60,000 bases of DNA, taken from assembly GCF_963678635.1 (NCBI RefSeq), contig NC_087064.1, forward strand, positions 77,728,512-77,788,511, written 5' to 3'. Shown piece by piece: positions 1 through 11,900 of this stretch. The DNA comes from Symsagittifera roscoffensis. Its lineage: Eukaryota; Xenacoelomorpha; Acoela; Convolutidae. The notes below the pieces were generated by a model. It was not told the DNA's origin. It was given only the letters and a program-made list of their open reading frames with translations, and did not search any database. Position 1 is the stretch's first letter; every line of letters begins with the position of its first letter. A program made the translations under genes and the position numbers.

Positions 1-500
1 AATACAATCTAAAAGCTGCAACTCGAGGAGTCAGTTCTTGAAACCAGAGCTTCCAGATGAGCTTTCCTTCCTGTGGCTCTCTGTCTCTTCGTTGCTGGCT
101 CTTCATTCTCCAGAACCTGACGTTAATTTTTTTTCCGTTATCTGACTCATATCTCGTTGCGTTAACAGTTCCACAGCTGGATTCCTGTTAGGGACGTCCC
201 TCTCAGGTTCCATAAGACATGTCTGTTTTAAATGCTCAGATCGTTCTTCATATTCTCGTCTAAAACCTTTTTTTTCTTTTTCGATTTATTTCAGTCCTCG
301 CATAGTCTCATCCGCATATCTCTACTATCTTCTCGAGTCCGGACTAATCCCCTCAATACTTTGTCCATCTCTACGTTATGTCTTCCATTATCAATTTTAT
401 TTGTACTTCCACTTCTACTCTTGCCCTCTTTGGTGGCTTATTGTGAGTATACGCTCGGCGTTTAAAAGCCTTATTGTGAGCCTCCGCTCGACGCAATGGC
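1..500 (-). pseudogene. Trace of a further SGNH-ORF copy
   Basis: No intact frame is present. The stretch around 380-440 resembles 3,030-3,095 and 22,650-22,690, which encode the coiled-coil part of the SGNH-hydrolase ORF in the other copies on the minus strand. It stops before the LTR-like start near 560-610. I read it as a truncated, decayed remnant of another element copy running off the left edge. The similarity is patchy and judged by eye. Confidence 0.4.
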
Positions 501-607
501 TTCAATTAATGGTCTCGGCAATCATGATCTTACGAATAACACAAAAGCGCCGTAAAAAATATGTAATATTCGCCCGGAAATTTGTAAATTTGAAAATTTG
601 AAAATTT

Positions 608-1137
608 GTAATATTCGCCCGATAGAAAGTGAAACTAGATCCCAAAACAATTGGCTATTGTTGAATAGAGATTCACGTGCTTTTGTCTTTATCTGCCATA
701 CCCATTTCAAAGTGGTTCTCAAAACCGGGTCGACAAAAACGTGAATGTCTTAAAGCTATCAGTTTAGACACGAATTTTAACTAAAAATACTTATGAAATT
801 AGTATTTTCAATTAACAAATTAGTTGCCACAGTTTCACCAAGTCACTCCTAGAAACAAGGCTGAAACTCTATCATTAAAATATTACTAATTTACTTTTGC
901 TTTTTTAACAAAAATGGAAAATCACTTCATGCATCCAGTATGGACGGACCTTTTCTCTCAACTCCTAGCTTCTCATCAAAATGAATCTGAAAATGAACTT
1001 TGATGTTTTTAATTTGAATTCAGACCATTCCAGGAAGCTAAAAGGTGTTAATTACACATTTCCCGATATAACGAGAGACTTTCAAACTCTTCGTTGAAGA
1101 AGCTCCTTCACCATCAGAAAAGGTTGCAATCTTCACT
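608..1137 (-). repeat. LTR-like repeat, 3' side of copy III
   Basis: The block begins TGTAATATTCGCCC and follows the order of conserved pieces seen at 8,449, 11,220, 14,642 and 35,758: the TGTAAC-type end, a GTCGACAAA box, an 'actcctagctt' box and a 'ccaggaagc' box. It lies in the same orientation as the repeat at 8,449-9,200, so the two flank copy III as direct repeats. A second partial start (gtaatattcgcccgg) sits just before it at about 562. The right boundary is approximate. Confidence 0.6.
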
Positions 1138-1138
1138 T

Positions 1139-2300
1139 CTAGCCTTCCCAATTGGTGAAAAAAGTCTTTTTAATTCTTCCATTATCAGTTGATCGTGATT
1201 CGCGTTCGTACCGCCTTTTTCTATGTCTGTCGTAACCTCCACATAACAGTTTTCTGGTTTTTATTCCGCTCCAAGCAACACGAATAATCCAAAGATCACC
1301 ACAAGTGATAACTAAGGTATGTTTTCGCCACGAAGAACGCGGTCCATCCTGCTCCAATCCTCGCAACATGCTATCCGTCCCCAAATAGCCTTCTTGTTCT
1401 CACACGTTTTCAGTCCAAAGCGTTTCAAGCGTCGTTCGAATCATTCTATTAAAAAACTCCGTTGACTTTTTCCCCATCTGCTACTGCCAGGTTTAATTCC
1501 TTCACATGTAATTGTTGATTATTATGGACCTCGTTCGGAAGCGTCTATGCCCAAGAGTCTGGTGCAGCATTTTGTTTGCCTCAGATTTCCTTCTCAGAGC
1601 CATGGCTTCGAGATGAGCCTTTGTCTCCTTGGCATTTTGTCTCTTCGTTTTTTTTTCCTCGAACTCCATTCCCCAGAATCACAGATCAAATGACATTTTC
1701 AATACTACTCGGTGGTCATCGTCGATTTCTGGATTCATTTTCAATTGCCTGCTGAAACTGAACAGCTTTAATCCCAATACCTCGTCCAATACTATCATGT
1801 GAAGCCGATGTTCTCTCAATCCTCTCATGGCGTTCAAGATATCGGAGCTGCTGCTGGCAAAATGAATTGGATTGGTCCCAGATTTTTTCTTCCACATCCG
1901 GCTTGGGGCGGGTATGATCAGTTTACACCTTCCTCGGAGAGGAGCACAATTGTCGCGTACACAAACTTCAACCCATCCGGGAAATGTGCATATCCTGGCT
2001 ATAGCACAAACACTGAATTCGTCGTTAATTTCTGAAGTCCTCCTTCCTTCAATACATCCATTATCTCGCCCATGGATTGCACAACAATTTTGAAAGCTGG
2101 CCACACAGCAGCCTCGGCCATTGTTGGCTTTCTGAAACTGCTCAGGAGACCGCTGCTCTGCTAATGATTGTTAGTGCCGCCAAAAACGGTCCTTATCCGA
2201 TTCATTTCAGTTTGTGGCTGAACTCCGATTCACATCGAAGTGGGTTGCATCCCATCCATATCAGCTCCTGCCATCACTATTTCACCAGGCGACAATAATC
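1139..2300 (-). pseudogene. Decayed ORF3 (1,100-aa protein) of copy III
   Basis: The clearest open stretch is 1,679-2,104. It keeps the IIPAPxR, LDEVLGL and DDH motifs that also occur near residues 175-245 of the intact ORF3 protein at 40,415-43,750. Further right, about 2,110-2,230 translates into the counterpart of the ORF3 'GSNDHLQSRGLL' stretch but with stops. The part at 1,320-1,560 matches the region of copy II at 20,060-20,290. Numerous stops and frame changes show that this is a dead gene, and only its N-terminal half is represented. The C-terminal half and the two following genes of the family are missing, so copy III is internally deleted. Confidence 0.7.
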
Positions 2301-2309
2301 ATTTCGAGT

Positions 2310-3504
2310 TTTTTATTTAGTCCGAGCTTGCAATCACAATAGTTGTCGTTTTCCTCATTTCTGCTTTATCATAGGTGGCGAAAATGGCTAGAATTGCAGT
2401 TCGCCATATCGTTCCACATCACTTCCATTTCCAGTAGTTTTGGGTAGGTTCTCTCTTTCACGTTAGCGGAGGTGCTCGTACTTGCGATCTATATGTGCTG
2501 GTATCTTAAAGTGATGTCCAATGGATGCTCTTTTCTTCAAAACTCTTCTCGGATTTTCTCCTTGCCACTTTCGAGGAGAGCTTTACTCTGCCGGTGTCAT
2601 TAAGCGTTCCAAATGATGCAGTCAACCCAGAACCTGATGGATTCATGTTGGCCCAGTTCGACCAGCGCCTTCTACCAGCTGCTGTACTGTCCATTCAACT
2701 ACTGGGTCGCGCAGGGTGTCGATTGTGTCCGGGATCGTTACTCTTCTAGATCCTGTCGAGACTTGCACTTCCTTTGTTTGGCTGAAATTGCGAGGTGTCA
2801 GGAGTTCCATTGGCGATTGCCTATGGGAACTTTCCTATAGGGAACGAGTGTTCCAATTTTGCCACACCCAGACGCTCTGCTCGCTCCTTTTACTCCTTCC
2901 GCAACCCCTCTACCTCTCCTCCTTGCTTCTTGTTGCAATCCCCTAGCAGCCTTTACCACATATATCGATCTTTTCGAGTTCTGACCAAAGTTTTTCTCAA
3001 TTGTTCCAGCTCGTCTCTTGTCTCTTTCAGGTCTTCCATTGTCTCATTCGTTTGCACTTCTTCTTCGTCTACTCTTGCTCTCTTTGGTGACACAGCAGTT
3101 TTCAGCTGTGAGCTAGACGAGGCAGCCTCGCTACTCTTTTCCTGGTAAAAGGCGGGCCTAGGACTGGTTGGGAGACGCATCTCTCCAGGCTGATACGTTC
3201 TCGCAGTCCAAAACAAAATTGTGTGCCAAGTAGCTTCCAGAGAGCGTTGCATTCATCCGTCTCATGACGCGTAGGCTTGGCCGGTCCAACACTCCTTGCT
3301 CGCCCCAAGCTGCCTTCAGCAAGACTTCCGTGGGGCAATCCGCACGGTTGTCATGCCCCAGGATGTTCGTCAGAGCAGCCGTTAATATGACCACCTGCAG
3401 GTCACCATGGGCGTAGTCTCTTTACAGGAGCCGACGATAGAGCTCGTCAATGACTGGCCCTTAGTAGGCCTCGGCCAAATCTATTAACTCGTCAAGTTAT
3501 CCAT
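2310..3504 (-). pseudogene. Decayed SGNH-ORF N-terminal part, copy III
   Basis: Starting from an ATG at 3,504, broken frames match the N-terminal region of the intact protein at 43,717-46,260: the 'RPTEV' segment (3,158-3,394), the coiled-coil segment with 'VQTNET' (2,953-3,252), and a 'NDTGRVKLS' segment (2,506-2,694) shared with copy II. I cannot find the GDS, GTND or DxxH catalytic blocks of the SGNH domain between 2,300 and 2,950, so that part seems deleted or decayed beyond recognition. A splice-acceptor-like sequence lies 82 bases upstream. Confidence 0.65.
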
Positions 3505-3584
3505 TCTGGTATCATTTGAATAAATTGAATTGATATGTTTCGATGCAAAGATTGAAATTTGAAAATAATTTCGATCAATCAAGA

Positions 3585-3605
3585 TCTAGAAACGAGGTTA
3601 TGACA
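3585..3605 (-). promoter_or_regulatory. Conserved 3' splice-acceptor-like motif, copy III
   Basis: On the minus strand the sequence reads CTCGTTTCTAG then ATCTTGATTGATCG. The same pyrimidine run, TAG and following block occur at the matching place in copy I (46,355) and, in diverged form, in copy II (23,071). Each lies 70-95 bases before the ATG of the SGNH ORF. Use as a splice site is inferred. Confidence 0.5.
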
Positions 3606-3874
3606 ATCACTTCTTGGTAAACTTTGCTTCAACTTTACGTTAAAAGGTATGCTAAAAACTTTCGGATTGAAAGAATTTATCTAAGGACTTAATAAAATTC
3701 AATTCAATCGAGAATCTTGGCAAATGGTCTAGGTGTGGACAGTTCACGGTTTGAATCTTTTCTCGAAATTGTTGGTTAAGTTTACTTCGTCACTAACTTT
3801 CCTAATTTGATAATCTTAATTACATAATACATAACACATACACAGAACCTATACTTAGCCAATAATCAAACAAT

Positions 3875-5690
3875 TTTTCTTAGGTAGATGTACTTTTATG
3901 TTAGTGTCCGAAAAAATTACATGTATTAATTCGTACAGCTACCGAGGATTCAGTCGTCCTCTGTTTGTCCTCTGCGCTGGTAGCGAGAGTTCCTTTTTTT
4001 ACTCTTCTCTCCACTAAGAAGTCTCGTAGTCTTGCCAGGGACAAGTCCAAATACTCGGGTCCTTCTTGTTGCTTCTCCGTCGCCCTCGTCACCAAGAAGC
4101 GTAAATACTTTCCTGGTATTTGCGGAGCCGCATATGGCAAAACTGCTACACCCCCTACTCCTGGTCTTTGCATCGATAAAAACTTTTGTTCTTTGACTCT
4201 CTCCTGATAGATAACGAGAGGTCCGTCCGTGAGTATTAAACCGCTATCGGTTAGTATTACTTGAGTTTTCACTCGGTAATCTTATAATATTTTTAAAACT
4301 TTTCGAATTTGGGTAATTCTTTTTCACAGCGGGTAAATTATGCAGTTCTTGGTATATTCTAGCACCGTGTAATTTGGATTAAAAAATAAATTATGCAACC
4401 AATATATGCCTTATAAGTAACTCATACACTATGTGCCACACCCAATTCGCCCTATCATGATCACTCATGACTTAAGACTCCCTTCCCAGCTCAACACTCA
4501 GGCAATGCTCAGATAATACTTCTTGTGTACGTGAACTGAGTTCTCCTCAAGAGAAAATCACGTGCAGGATGGCATACAGCTCCCGAGGGTTCAACTTTCC
4601 TCTGTTTGGATCGTAGACTGGTATTGAGACCTCCTTTGCCTCTCTCTCTCTATTAGAAAGTCTCATGGCCGTGTTTAGACCAGTACCACCTGCTCCGGAT
4701 CCACCACATTGCTCTCACTGAATTTTGTCACTAAAAAGCACACGTGACTTTTGCCTGGCACCTTGTATTCTCTTTTGAAGTCCGCTTGTATTTTCTTTCG
4801 AAGTCCGCTTGTATTCTCTTTTGAAGTCCGCTTCCAGCCGGGTCTTGAAGCTCATGTCCGCGATTATGCAGATTGCACTGATTTTGTCCGACAGGATGGA
4901 ATTGCAGTCTTTGATCAAGATCTTTTCCGAGTATTTGTTTGGTATTTCAAATTTGGTCTGAAATTTTTTTTCAGATGGCGGGCTCGACTTCCTATGGTTC
5001 AAGTTCCAGTTCACTGGTTTCCCTTGTTTTCCTGAGCTTCTTGATCAATATAGTATCGGTGTGGGTTAGTGATACCCCCACTCTCCGGAAAAAAAAACAT
5101 TTGCCGACGTCCCTGTCCATTGTACCAACTCTAGATTACTTATGGGTGGTCGCTCTGTTGCTCTCCAGTCAACCGAGGCATCTTTCTCCTTGTTGTCGTT
5201 TGCCGCAGATATATCGACTCGTTCTTTGGTTTGTATCTCTTGCGCTCGCATATCCGAGGTTTTGCATCCACTCCAGGACTCTCAAGTTCGTCTGGGCTCT
5301 TTTTTGTGTCTCACTTTGTTCCAGATCCATTTCCTGCTCTGACACAGTTCAATCCTTTTGTCAGAACGATTCATCGTCTTTGGTGATCTGCCAGTCTTGG
5401 TCCGGAACGAACTCACCTACGCCGAACAACTCTGCTCCGATCTCACCTGACTTTATCTTATCAATCAAGAAATCGTCCCCACATCTGTTGTAAGTCAAAC
5501 TGGACTTCTTCCGTCTTCTTCTCCTCGTCTTCATCATTATGGGCTTGTCTGGCTCCACTGACTTTGGTACTTCATTCTGTTCCAGTTCATTCCAATCTTC
5601 TTCAGCAAAAGAACCCTCATCCGAGTATACTTCAATTTTCTCGGGATCACTCAATCTTGAGAACCATTACCGTCATTTTTCTATCTGGTA
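3875..5690 (-). pseudogene. Decayed pol C-terminus with macro-like domain, copy III
   Basis: This is the counterpart of residues 250-676 of the pol C-terminal frame in copy I. The first half of the macro-like domain (IIADMSFKTRLEADFKREYK) is at 4,715-5,014. The second half (RPGVGG, KYLRFLVTRATEKQ, LARLRDFLVER) is at 3,901-4,272. The order is scrambled because 4,380-4,760 carries a second copy of the last segment, so part of the region is duplicated. The acidic linker is at 5,361-5,654. A 23-base triplication at 4,763-4,831 and many stops break the frame. Confidence 0.7.
4763..4831. repeat. 3 x 23-bp tandem repeat inside macro-like pseudogene
   Basis: Three contiguous 23-base units; the first and third are identical and the second differs at a few bases. 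They repeat the codons for the DFKREYK motif of the macro-like domain. Because 23 is not a multiple of three, the expansion also breaks the reading frame. Confidence 0.85.
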
Positions 5691-6960
5691 CCAATTTTAA
5701 TCAACTCGCAAGCCGGTTCCAGTATCATGTACTCCAGCCCTTCCATGTTTTTTGGAAAAAACTAATTCTCGGTTGACGGACCATGAGGTTTCATGTTTTT
5801 GTAAAGCGCAGCGTTTGTGGAAAACACCAATCCTTGGATGACGGAACGTGAGGTTCCTGCCCTGTTGATGTACTTCTGTTACTATGATTGTTTCTCTCCA
5901 ATTCTTGAACAACTTTTTGGACCTCTTTGACCGTTTGACTTTCTGAAACCTTCAAATACATTGTCTCACCGCGTACTGCTTCGCTTGAAGCATCCGTTCG
6001 TCGTTTTTCTTGCGTTGTGGCATTAGTGCTTGCGCTGTATTGCGTCTGCACAAATCCTTCAACTCTCGTTGTCTCTTGATAGCCTCTCTCACGTAAGCCC
6101 GGAGTGAAGTCTTTTGTCCCTCGTACTCGTCAATGTCATCGCTCTTTTTTGGCCCGTTAGCATCAAGAAATGACAGATCCCAGTTGTCGAGTGTTTCGTC
6201 CTGTGGTATGCGTCCACAACCTGTGGCAAGTACGTGTCCCAATCTGTCATGTACTAAGAGCAGTATACCCTAAGCCTGTTTACTAGTTTCTAGTTCTGAT
6301 TTTCAATCAGTCCATTCGTTTGTGGATGATAGGTTGTCGAGTGGGCTTGAGCATGTGAGATCTTCTCATCAAATCGTTTGTCAGATCCCCGACAAAGGTT
6401 TTCCCATTTTCCTACTGAAAAGTCATGAGGCAACGGTATCTTGAGATCCAATGCCTGATCGCTTGATCACAAGTTTCTTCTGCTGACGCTGACGCCTGTT
6501 TCGTGAAATGATCTATAATCACTAGGATCTGGTTGTATCCCGTGTCTATCAAGCAGATATTCCGGTGGTCTGTCTGCACGATGTCATTGAATTCCGAGCT
6601 CTCTACTAATTTCAGCGGAAACTTCATCGTTCTCGGATCTTTCACCTGTAGGCATAACAAGCATGAATTGATCCACCTACCGCAATCCTTCTTCATTCTC
6701 GGCCAATCAAACCAATGATGTCTTCACTGTTTCACCTTGTCTATACCCTGATGCCTATTTGGTCATGCGATCTAAACAACATCTCTGTTTAATACAGCTG
6801 AGGTAGTATGATGATGTTAAGCTTGTGCAAGATAGTCTCTTCGTCTTTCCTCTTACAGGCTACCACACCCTCCTCCGTGTGATAAAGTAGCTCCTTTCAT
6901 TTCTTGTAGAACTAGCTCAAGATCCTATAGCTGTCCTCCTCTAGGTCTCTTTTCACCTAT
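5690..6960 (-). pseudogene. Decayed integrase, copy III
   Basis: Several broken frames reproduce the integrase of copy I: the zinc-finger cysteines and first catalytic block (CLLCLQVKDPR, then VIIDHFTK) at 6,412-6,720, and the C-terminal 'RELKDLCRRNTAQA' stretch at 5,952-6,242. The GPY/F-like region continues at 5,790-5,912. Frameshifts and stops are frequent, and the second and third catalytic acids are not readable in one frame. Orientation and order match the intact copy. Confidence 0.7.
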
Positions 6961-7800
6961 TTGCATCCATTTGGAGAGATTGCTAGTCACTTTTTTGTTT
7001 TTCTGTGCCTCGGAAAATTTAGATCTGATAGTCTATACAATGACTTCACGTGATCTGTTAATGTCATAACTTGTCCAGTCATTTCCCCTCGGTTGTTGAT
7101 ATCATCTCGTAACTTAACGCACACTATCTTGCTCAAGATTCTGCCATTGCTCTCGGGCTCTAGATTTGTCCTTATGTTCGGATTGCAGATTGCACGTTAA
7201 CTGACTAACGGGTTTCCTGGAAACCGCTTTTATCACAGCTCCTCTCCTCGAATTGCATTATCAGAGTCCAAGTTTTAAGTTCCAGACGAAGTATCTGTGT
7301 GAATCTCTCTGTCCTGGTTCCTCAACCTCGTCTCCGCCAGTATGGTACACAGGCTGTCTGATTCATCTTTTTTGTCTGTAGAATCTCAGTCAGCTACTTT
7401 TGAATCCCGGACATAACTTCTCCTTCGCCCCTCTTTGCATGCGTCATCAACTCCCCGGACTCTTGATCTGTCCAAACTCTTCAGTTATCTCCTTGAACGA
7501 CACTCTCTCTTTTCTCAATGTACGCTGCAAGAGGATCTTTTCTGTAATTTTCTCGACCAAAGTTCGCACCACCTCGCTACTCTCAAGTTGATTTTCTTCT
7601 GGCTGTCTACCTCCATCCGGATCCACCCTTTGTTTCTTCATTATTGTGACCTCCGGCTCGTTTTTCCTTCCAGCAATGTCCTTAGACTTGTTTTTCTGCC
7701 AATTTCTGCAACAATTTTATCAAGTCTTGCTCCACCACTATTAATACCTGCTCGATTTTCTCCAGGTCAAAACCTTTTGACAAAAAGTTAAATAATTTAA
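6960..7800 (-). pseudogene. Decayed RNase H-integrase linker, copy III
   Basis: This stretch precedes the integrase remnant in the position of the LSGE-repeat linker of copy I. It holds one recognisable copy of the linker DNA motif ctccccggac at about 7,451 and charged low-complexity frames (for example 7,447-7,641). I find no RNase H, reverse transcriptase, protease or gag in copy III, so the element has lost its 5' coding half. Assignment rests on position and one motif. Confidence 0.45.
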
Positions 7801-7939
7801 GTTAAAAGAATTTTTAAGAGATTTGCCACGTATCTAGCACTTCAAAAACAATCACAGTATAACATCTTTTTCAATAGTCTGGCTCAAAACCTAACAATTT
7901 TAGTAGTTGTTTGCATTACCTATGATTCCAAGACTCTAG

Positions 7940-8325
7940 TGTGAGGCAGTTATTTTAACTTCTCAGAACCTCGAGCGTTGGGCGGTTGTTTCAACTTCCC
8001 AGGACCTCTAGTGTCGGGCAGTTATTTGAACTTCCCAGAACCTCCAGTGTTGGGCAATTGTTTGAACGTCCCAGGACCTCAAGTATTGAGAAGTTGTTTG
8101 AACTTCCCAGAACCTCCAGTGTTGGGCAGTTGTTTGAACGTCCCAGGACCTCAAGTATTGAGAAGTTGTATGAACTTGCCAGGACTCAAGCTAAGTTAGT
8201 GTTGGGCAGTGCTTAAACTTCCAAAGACTCAAGCACATTTAGAGTTGGGCAGTTGTTTCGACTTCCCAGGACCCGAGCAATTTCAGTGTTGGGAAGTTGT
8301 CTGAACTTCCCAAGACCCGTTCCGA
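7940..8325. repeat. Minisatellite, about 36-46-bp units
   Basis: Roughly nine to ten tandem units share the core 'gttgggcagttgtttgaac' followed by 'ttcccaggacctcaagt'. The left units are about 36 bp; the right ones grow to about 45 bp with a 'caagcacattta'-type insertion. It separates the copy III coding remnants from the right LTR, where the leader and gag would be expected. Confidence 0.9.
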
Positions 8326-8448
8326 AAAAAAATGTTTACAATTTTTTCTTGTATCTTGATGTTTCTCTTTGAGTTATGGTCGTAAGACTCTACTGGGTAC
8401 GTAAAATAGTATGACAGAAGGTCTTGGTTTTTCTATGGCCGATCAATT

Positions 8449-9200
8449 TGACATTCACCTGGAACTACATATCGACGGAAAATGAAACTAGGTTGTAAAA
8501 CGACTGGCTAGCGTCTAAACATAGCTCTACGTGCTTTTAACCGTCTCTACCAAAGCCAGATCAATGTGTTGTCCATTAACATCGGGTCGACAAAGTCGTT
8601 ACGTTTTAAAGGCTAACGGCCACACCGCGCAAATTAAATTACATGCAAAATAAGGAGATCCTAGAAGCCTCTCAGTATCCACAGACCACGAGATCACTCC
8701 TGAAAACAGGGCTAGATTTATCATCATATTACTATTGTTTTTGTGCAGTAGATAAAAATCATCATATCTATAGGAGACTGGTCAACCCTTTTCATCAATT
8801 ACTAGCTTCTGGTATTCTAAAAAGTTAAATTCAGCTCAAGATGTACCGGGAAGATAAACATTAAGTAAAAACCAGTTTCCTTATTTTTCCCAACACCCTT
8901 CCGGACGAAGAGCTGTTTTCTTGACAATCAAGAGGGGTAGCATATCTTCTCAATAGACCATCGAACTCTCGGGAGTTGCTCGGTAACGATTGTAGGCGTA
9001 GAGGTGTTACACGTCAGAGAGTTCTTCAAAAATTGATGCCGTTCGCTGTTTTTCTCTCGTGTATCTTGTGTTTTATCAGCGAAAATCGTAGTTTTTTCCA
9101 TTTCAACTAGCAAAAATTGTTGTTATGATTTTCGCGCTTTTTCAGTGTTCGCGAAACTTCAAGTTCGTGACAGGTCTTATTTTGAGTGCATTTTTAAAAA
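8449..9200 (-). repeat. LTR-like repeat, 5' side of copy III
   Basis: It starts with a diverged end (tgacattcacctgg) and then shows the same conserved order as the other repeats: 'tacatatcgacgg', 'actggctagcgtc', 'ctctacgtgctttta', 'atcgggtcgacaaa', 'ggtaacgattgta'. It closely follows the copies at 11,220 and 14,642 and is in direct orientation with 608-1,137. The right boundary is uncertain: one possible end is the gtgttaca at about 9,004-9,011, but similarity continues weakly to about 9,200. Confidence 0.65.
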
Positions 9201-9283
9201 TTATCTGGTCAACGCAAATTGACCTTTCCCAATTCGTTCATTTGAACAATTAACACCGTTAATTCTTCGAAACAACCATATTC

Positions 9284-9628
9284 TCACTCAGTTGCTTCAA
9301 AAATTAATTTAATGTTGCCATGTATTTCAGGCCATTCTGGTCCATTGTCACACAGGTATGACATTAAAATCGTTACTAAGAACATTTTTCCACACCGGCT
9401 AGATATCAACTGCCATGTCAAAAAATGTTGTCCAGTTACTTGCACTCTTGTTGTGGCTATTGGGATGTTACCTATGTAGTCTCTGTAAAAAAAACTATAT
9501 CCGCTCCGCCCTCCCCGGTCCAGCAAGTTAGTTCTTTGTATCTCGAGTTCTCCATGGGCTCTTTTGCGATTCTGGTCTTGTTTTCGATCTTGATTCCAAT
9601 CAAAACTGGTTAATGTGTTTTTAACCAA
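9284..9628 (-). pseudogene. Integrase-core remnant of another LTR element
   Basis: One open frame of 114 codons carries DYIGNIPIATT, then VTGQHFLTW, and later SYLCDNGPEWPEIHG. The spacing and the DNGPEW motif look like the first and second catalytic blocks of a retroviral-type integrase. It differs from the integrase of the main family, whose second block reads DNGTAF in copy II, so it probably comes from a different Ty3-like element. It is short and isolated, without neighbours from the same element. Confidence 0.45.
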
Positions 9629-9629
9629 A

Positions 9630-10590
9630 TCGACTATGTCGATTCTTAAGTTACAGTACTAAGTTCCGTCTTTTTTCAATTTTCAACCACAACCCTTATC
9701 TCAACCAACACCCACTGTATAACCTCCCACTTTTTTAGCCCCCAGTTAGGTGAAAATCCCTTTTTCCGCGATGGGTGAAAAACCACTCAAGAGAAATCTC
9801 ATTTAACCTATTTTCAATCTCTGCTCAAGTAAAAACATTTAATCAATTCAAAAATGTGTTAGGTGCCACCTATTCACTTTTATAGTTATTGACTATAGTA
9901 TAAATAAGATGTCCACGATACCCGTTTGTATCTCACAGCACTCTGGTGATCTTTTTTGGCAGTCACGCTGGACTGGTGAAACTCTGGTAGCCTCTTCCCC
10001 CGTGGCGTCTTTTCTTGATTCTTGGGTTTTCGGTTCTCTGAACCTCTTCTTCATTACTTGATTTTATCATTTGATCTCAGTTTAAGTAAAACTTTTGCTG
10101 AAACTCGAATTATAAGTCCAAAACAACCACTGAAAAAATACGTTTTAGAGATTTTTTCACTTTTTTAAAGGAAATTAGCTGAAGATGCAGTTGCGATTAG
10201 GTGAGTGTTAGAGAGAGAGAGAGAGAGTTCTCGCTTTTTTGTTTAAAACAAAGGTTTGCACCGATCATTTGATGGCTGCGCTGACTTTCTGCACCGGGTT
10301 GCAATGTCCACAATTGCATATAAAAGCCCAGGAACGTAATTTGACTTCAGAGTAACAATTGTACAAGGAATTCCAGCATAATTTGTTAGGTATGGTATGT
10401 CAATTTGTTCGAGGTAAAAATTTCTTTTCTCCTTATTTTAATCAAAAATTGACTGGTTCTTTTCCAAAAAATATCGTCAGACTTCCTTTTTCGAGTTTTT
10501 GTTATCGATGTTAGATCTTTTTGTCTTATTAATAGAAGATCATCATTGGGTTTCGTATTCGACTTTGTCTGTAGTTTGACTGACTTTCAA
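9630..10590. other. AT-rich intergenic DNA without recognisable genes
   Basis: I see no coding similarity in this stretch. It holds a short GA microsatellite at about 10,208-10,227 and many short A/T runs. The right end grades into the LINE remnant. Confidence 0.6.
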
Positions 10591-11219
10591 CAATGATACC
10601 AGCATAAACAGATCATGTAGTTCAAAGTAATACGATAATGGAAGTTCAGTTCAGTTATTCTTTGCTTATAGCTCTTATCGCAATTGCCCATTATCGAGAT
10701 TGCTGCTTTCCATTGAACACGTTCTATTTTTCCACTTTCAATTTTTTACGCGCAACCACGCTGGTGATACTTAACTAATTACAAGTATTACATATTCTAC
10801 GTGCGCATTGAGCTTAGTGTTTTTAGCAGCAGGAGAGGAGACCTTTCCTACAAGGAAGAAGAATGCTTTCCAAGGTTTACTACATCTATTATCGACATTT
10901 GGTTTCCATGATAAGTTGCTGGTCATGGTTAATCCAAGGTCCTTTTGTTCGTTTGTTTCAGAAAGCTGTTTTGAATTCAACGTGAACGCATGCTTTACGC
11001 ATTCTTTCTGTTTTATTGGTAAGGTATAGCATTTGCCTCCGTTTAATTTCATTTATTAGCATTGCAGCAATCTTCCACTTTTGATAGATCTTATGTATCG
11101 TTTCTGGCATCTAAAATACAAGCTCGAAATTATCAGCAAAACCAAATTTTTCCCATCCTGCCAAACCCTTCGCTAAGTCGTTCACATATACTATAAAAAG
11201 TAGCGGGCCGAGTTAGGAA
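10590..11219 (-). pseudogene. LINE (non-LTR) reverse transcriptase remnant
   Basis: Read on the minus strand, the frames give GPLLFIVYVNDL near 11,195, a FADNF block where the catalytic (Y/F)ADD lies in CR1/jockey-type enzymes, then LNGGKCYTL and QKDLGLTMTSNLSW (10,771-11,052), and finally a 'KIERVQWKAA' stretch about 10,690-10,740. This order matches the palm-to-thumb part of non-LTR reverse transcriptases. Stops separate the pieces. The remnant is cut at 11,219 by the LTR that starts TGTAACAGTCGCCC, so the LINE was the target into which copy II inserted. Confidence 0.75.
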
Positions 11220-11900
11220 TGTAACAGTCGCCCGGAAGTACATATCGACGGGAAAAAAGCTAGGCTGTACAACAACTGACTAGCGTCGAAACACCACCGC
11301 TCTACATGCTTTCAATCGTCTCTACCAAAGCCAGTTCTTTGTGTGCTAACATCGGGTCGACAAAATCGTTACTATTTTGGGCTATTTGCCCGAACGCTCA
11401 GGTTAATTTAGTAACATGCAACAATAATGAGCTAAAGGCAGGGTCTCAGTATCTCCAGACCATGAGGTCACCCATAAAATCAAGGTTACTACTTATTTAT
11501 TATATCACTATTGTTTTTGCTCAGTAGATAAAAATCATCGATCCCATCGGAAATAATTCAAACCTTTCCCCCAACTCCTAGCTTTTCATTATCTGAAAAC
11601 GAATTTAGATGTCATTGATTCATTTCAAGACTTTCCAGGAAGCAAAAAAATTGTTAAATTAGAGAGTTACAGCCTCCTTCGCGAGACCCTTCCTGTTTCT
11701 CGGAAATCTTAGGTAACGATTGTACCGTTACAATCGTTACAATTCGGAATTGTCTTCCCTTAACGTCGATCACTGTAACTTCTTCGTTCTTTGCTATTTC
11801 TCGTTCGACTCGTCTGTTTCTACAAATAATGTTATTCTGCTGTTTCTTATTTTCATTTGTAGCGAAATTTCGAGGTCGTGACGTATTTTTATTTTGAAAA
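11220..11900 (-). repeat. LTR of copy II, duplicated unit A
   Basis: It starts TGTAACAGTCGCCC directly after truncated LINE sequence, which fixes this end of the repeat. A plausible other end is the cgttaca near 11,742, which would give a TGTAAC/GTTACA inverted end and about 523 bp, but similarity to other copies continues to about 11,900. It lies on the 3' side of the minus-strand coding remnants. Confidence 0.65.

Noticed and set aside
232-465. Small plus-strand frames rich in Leu, Ser and Phe across the window.
   Set aside because: They are mostly antisense shadows of the minus-strand element genes or their pseudogenes.
7940-8325. A CRISPR array, because of regular 36-bp repeats.
   Set aside because: The units are contiguous and diverged with no unique spacers, and the context is eukaryotic.
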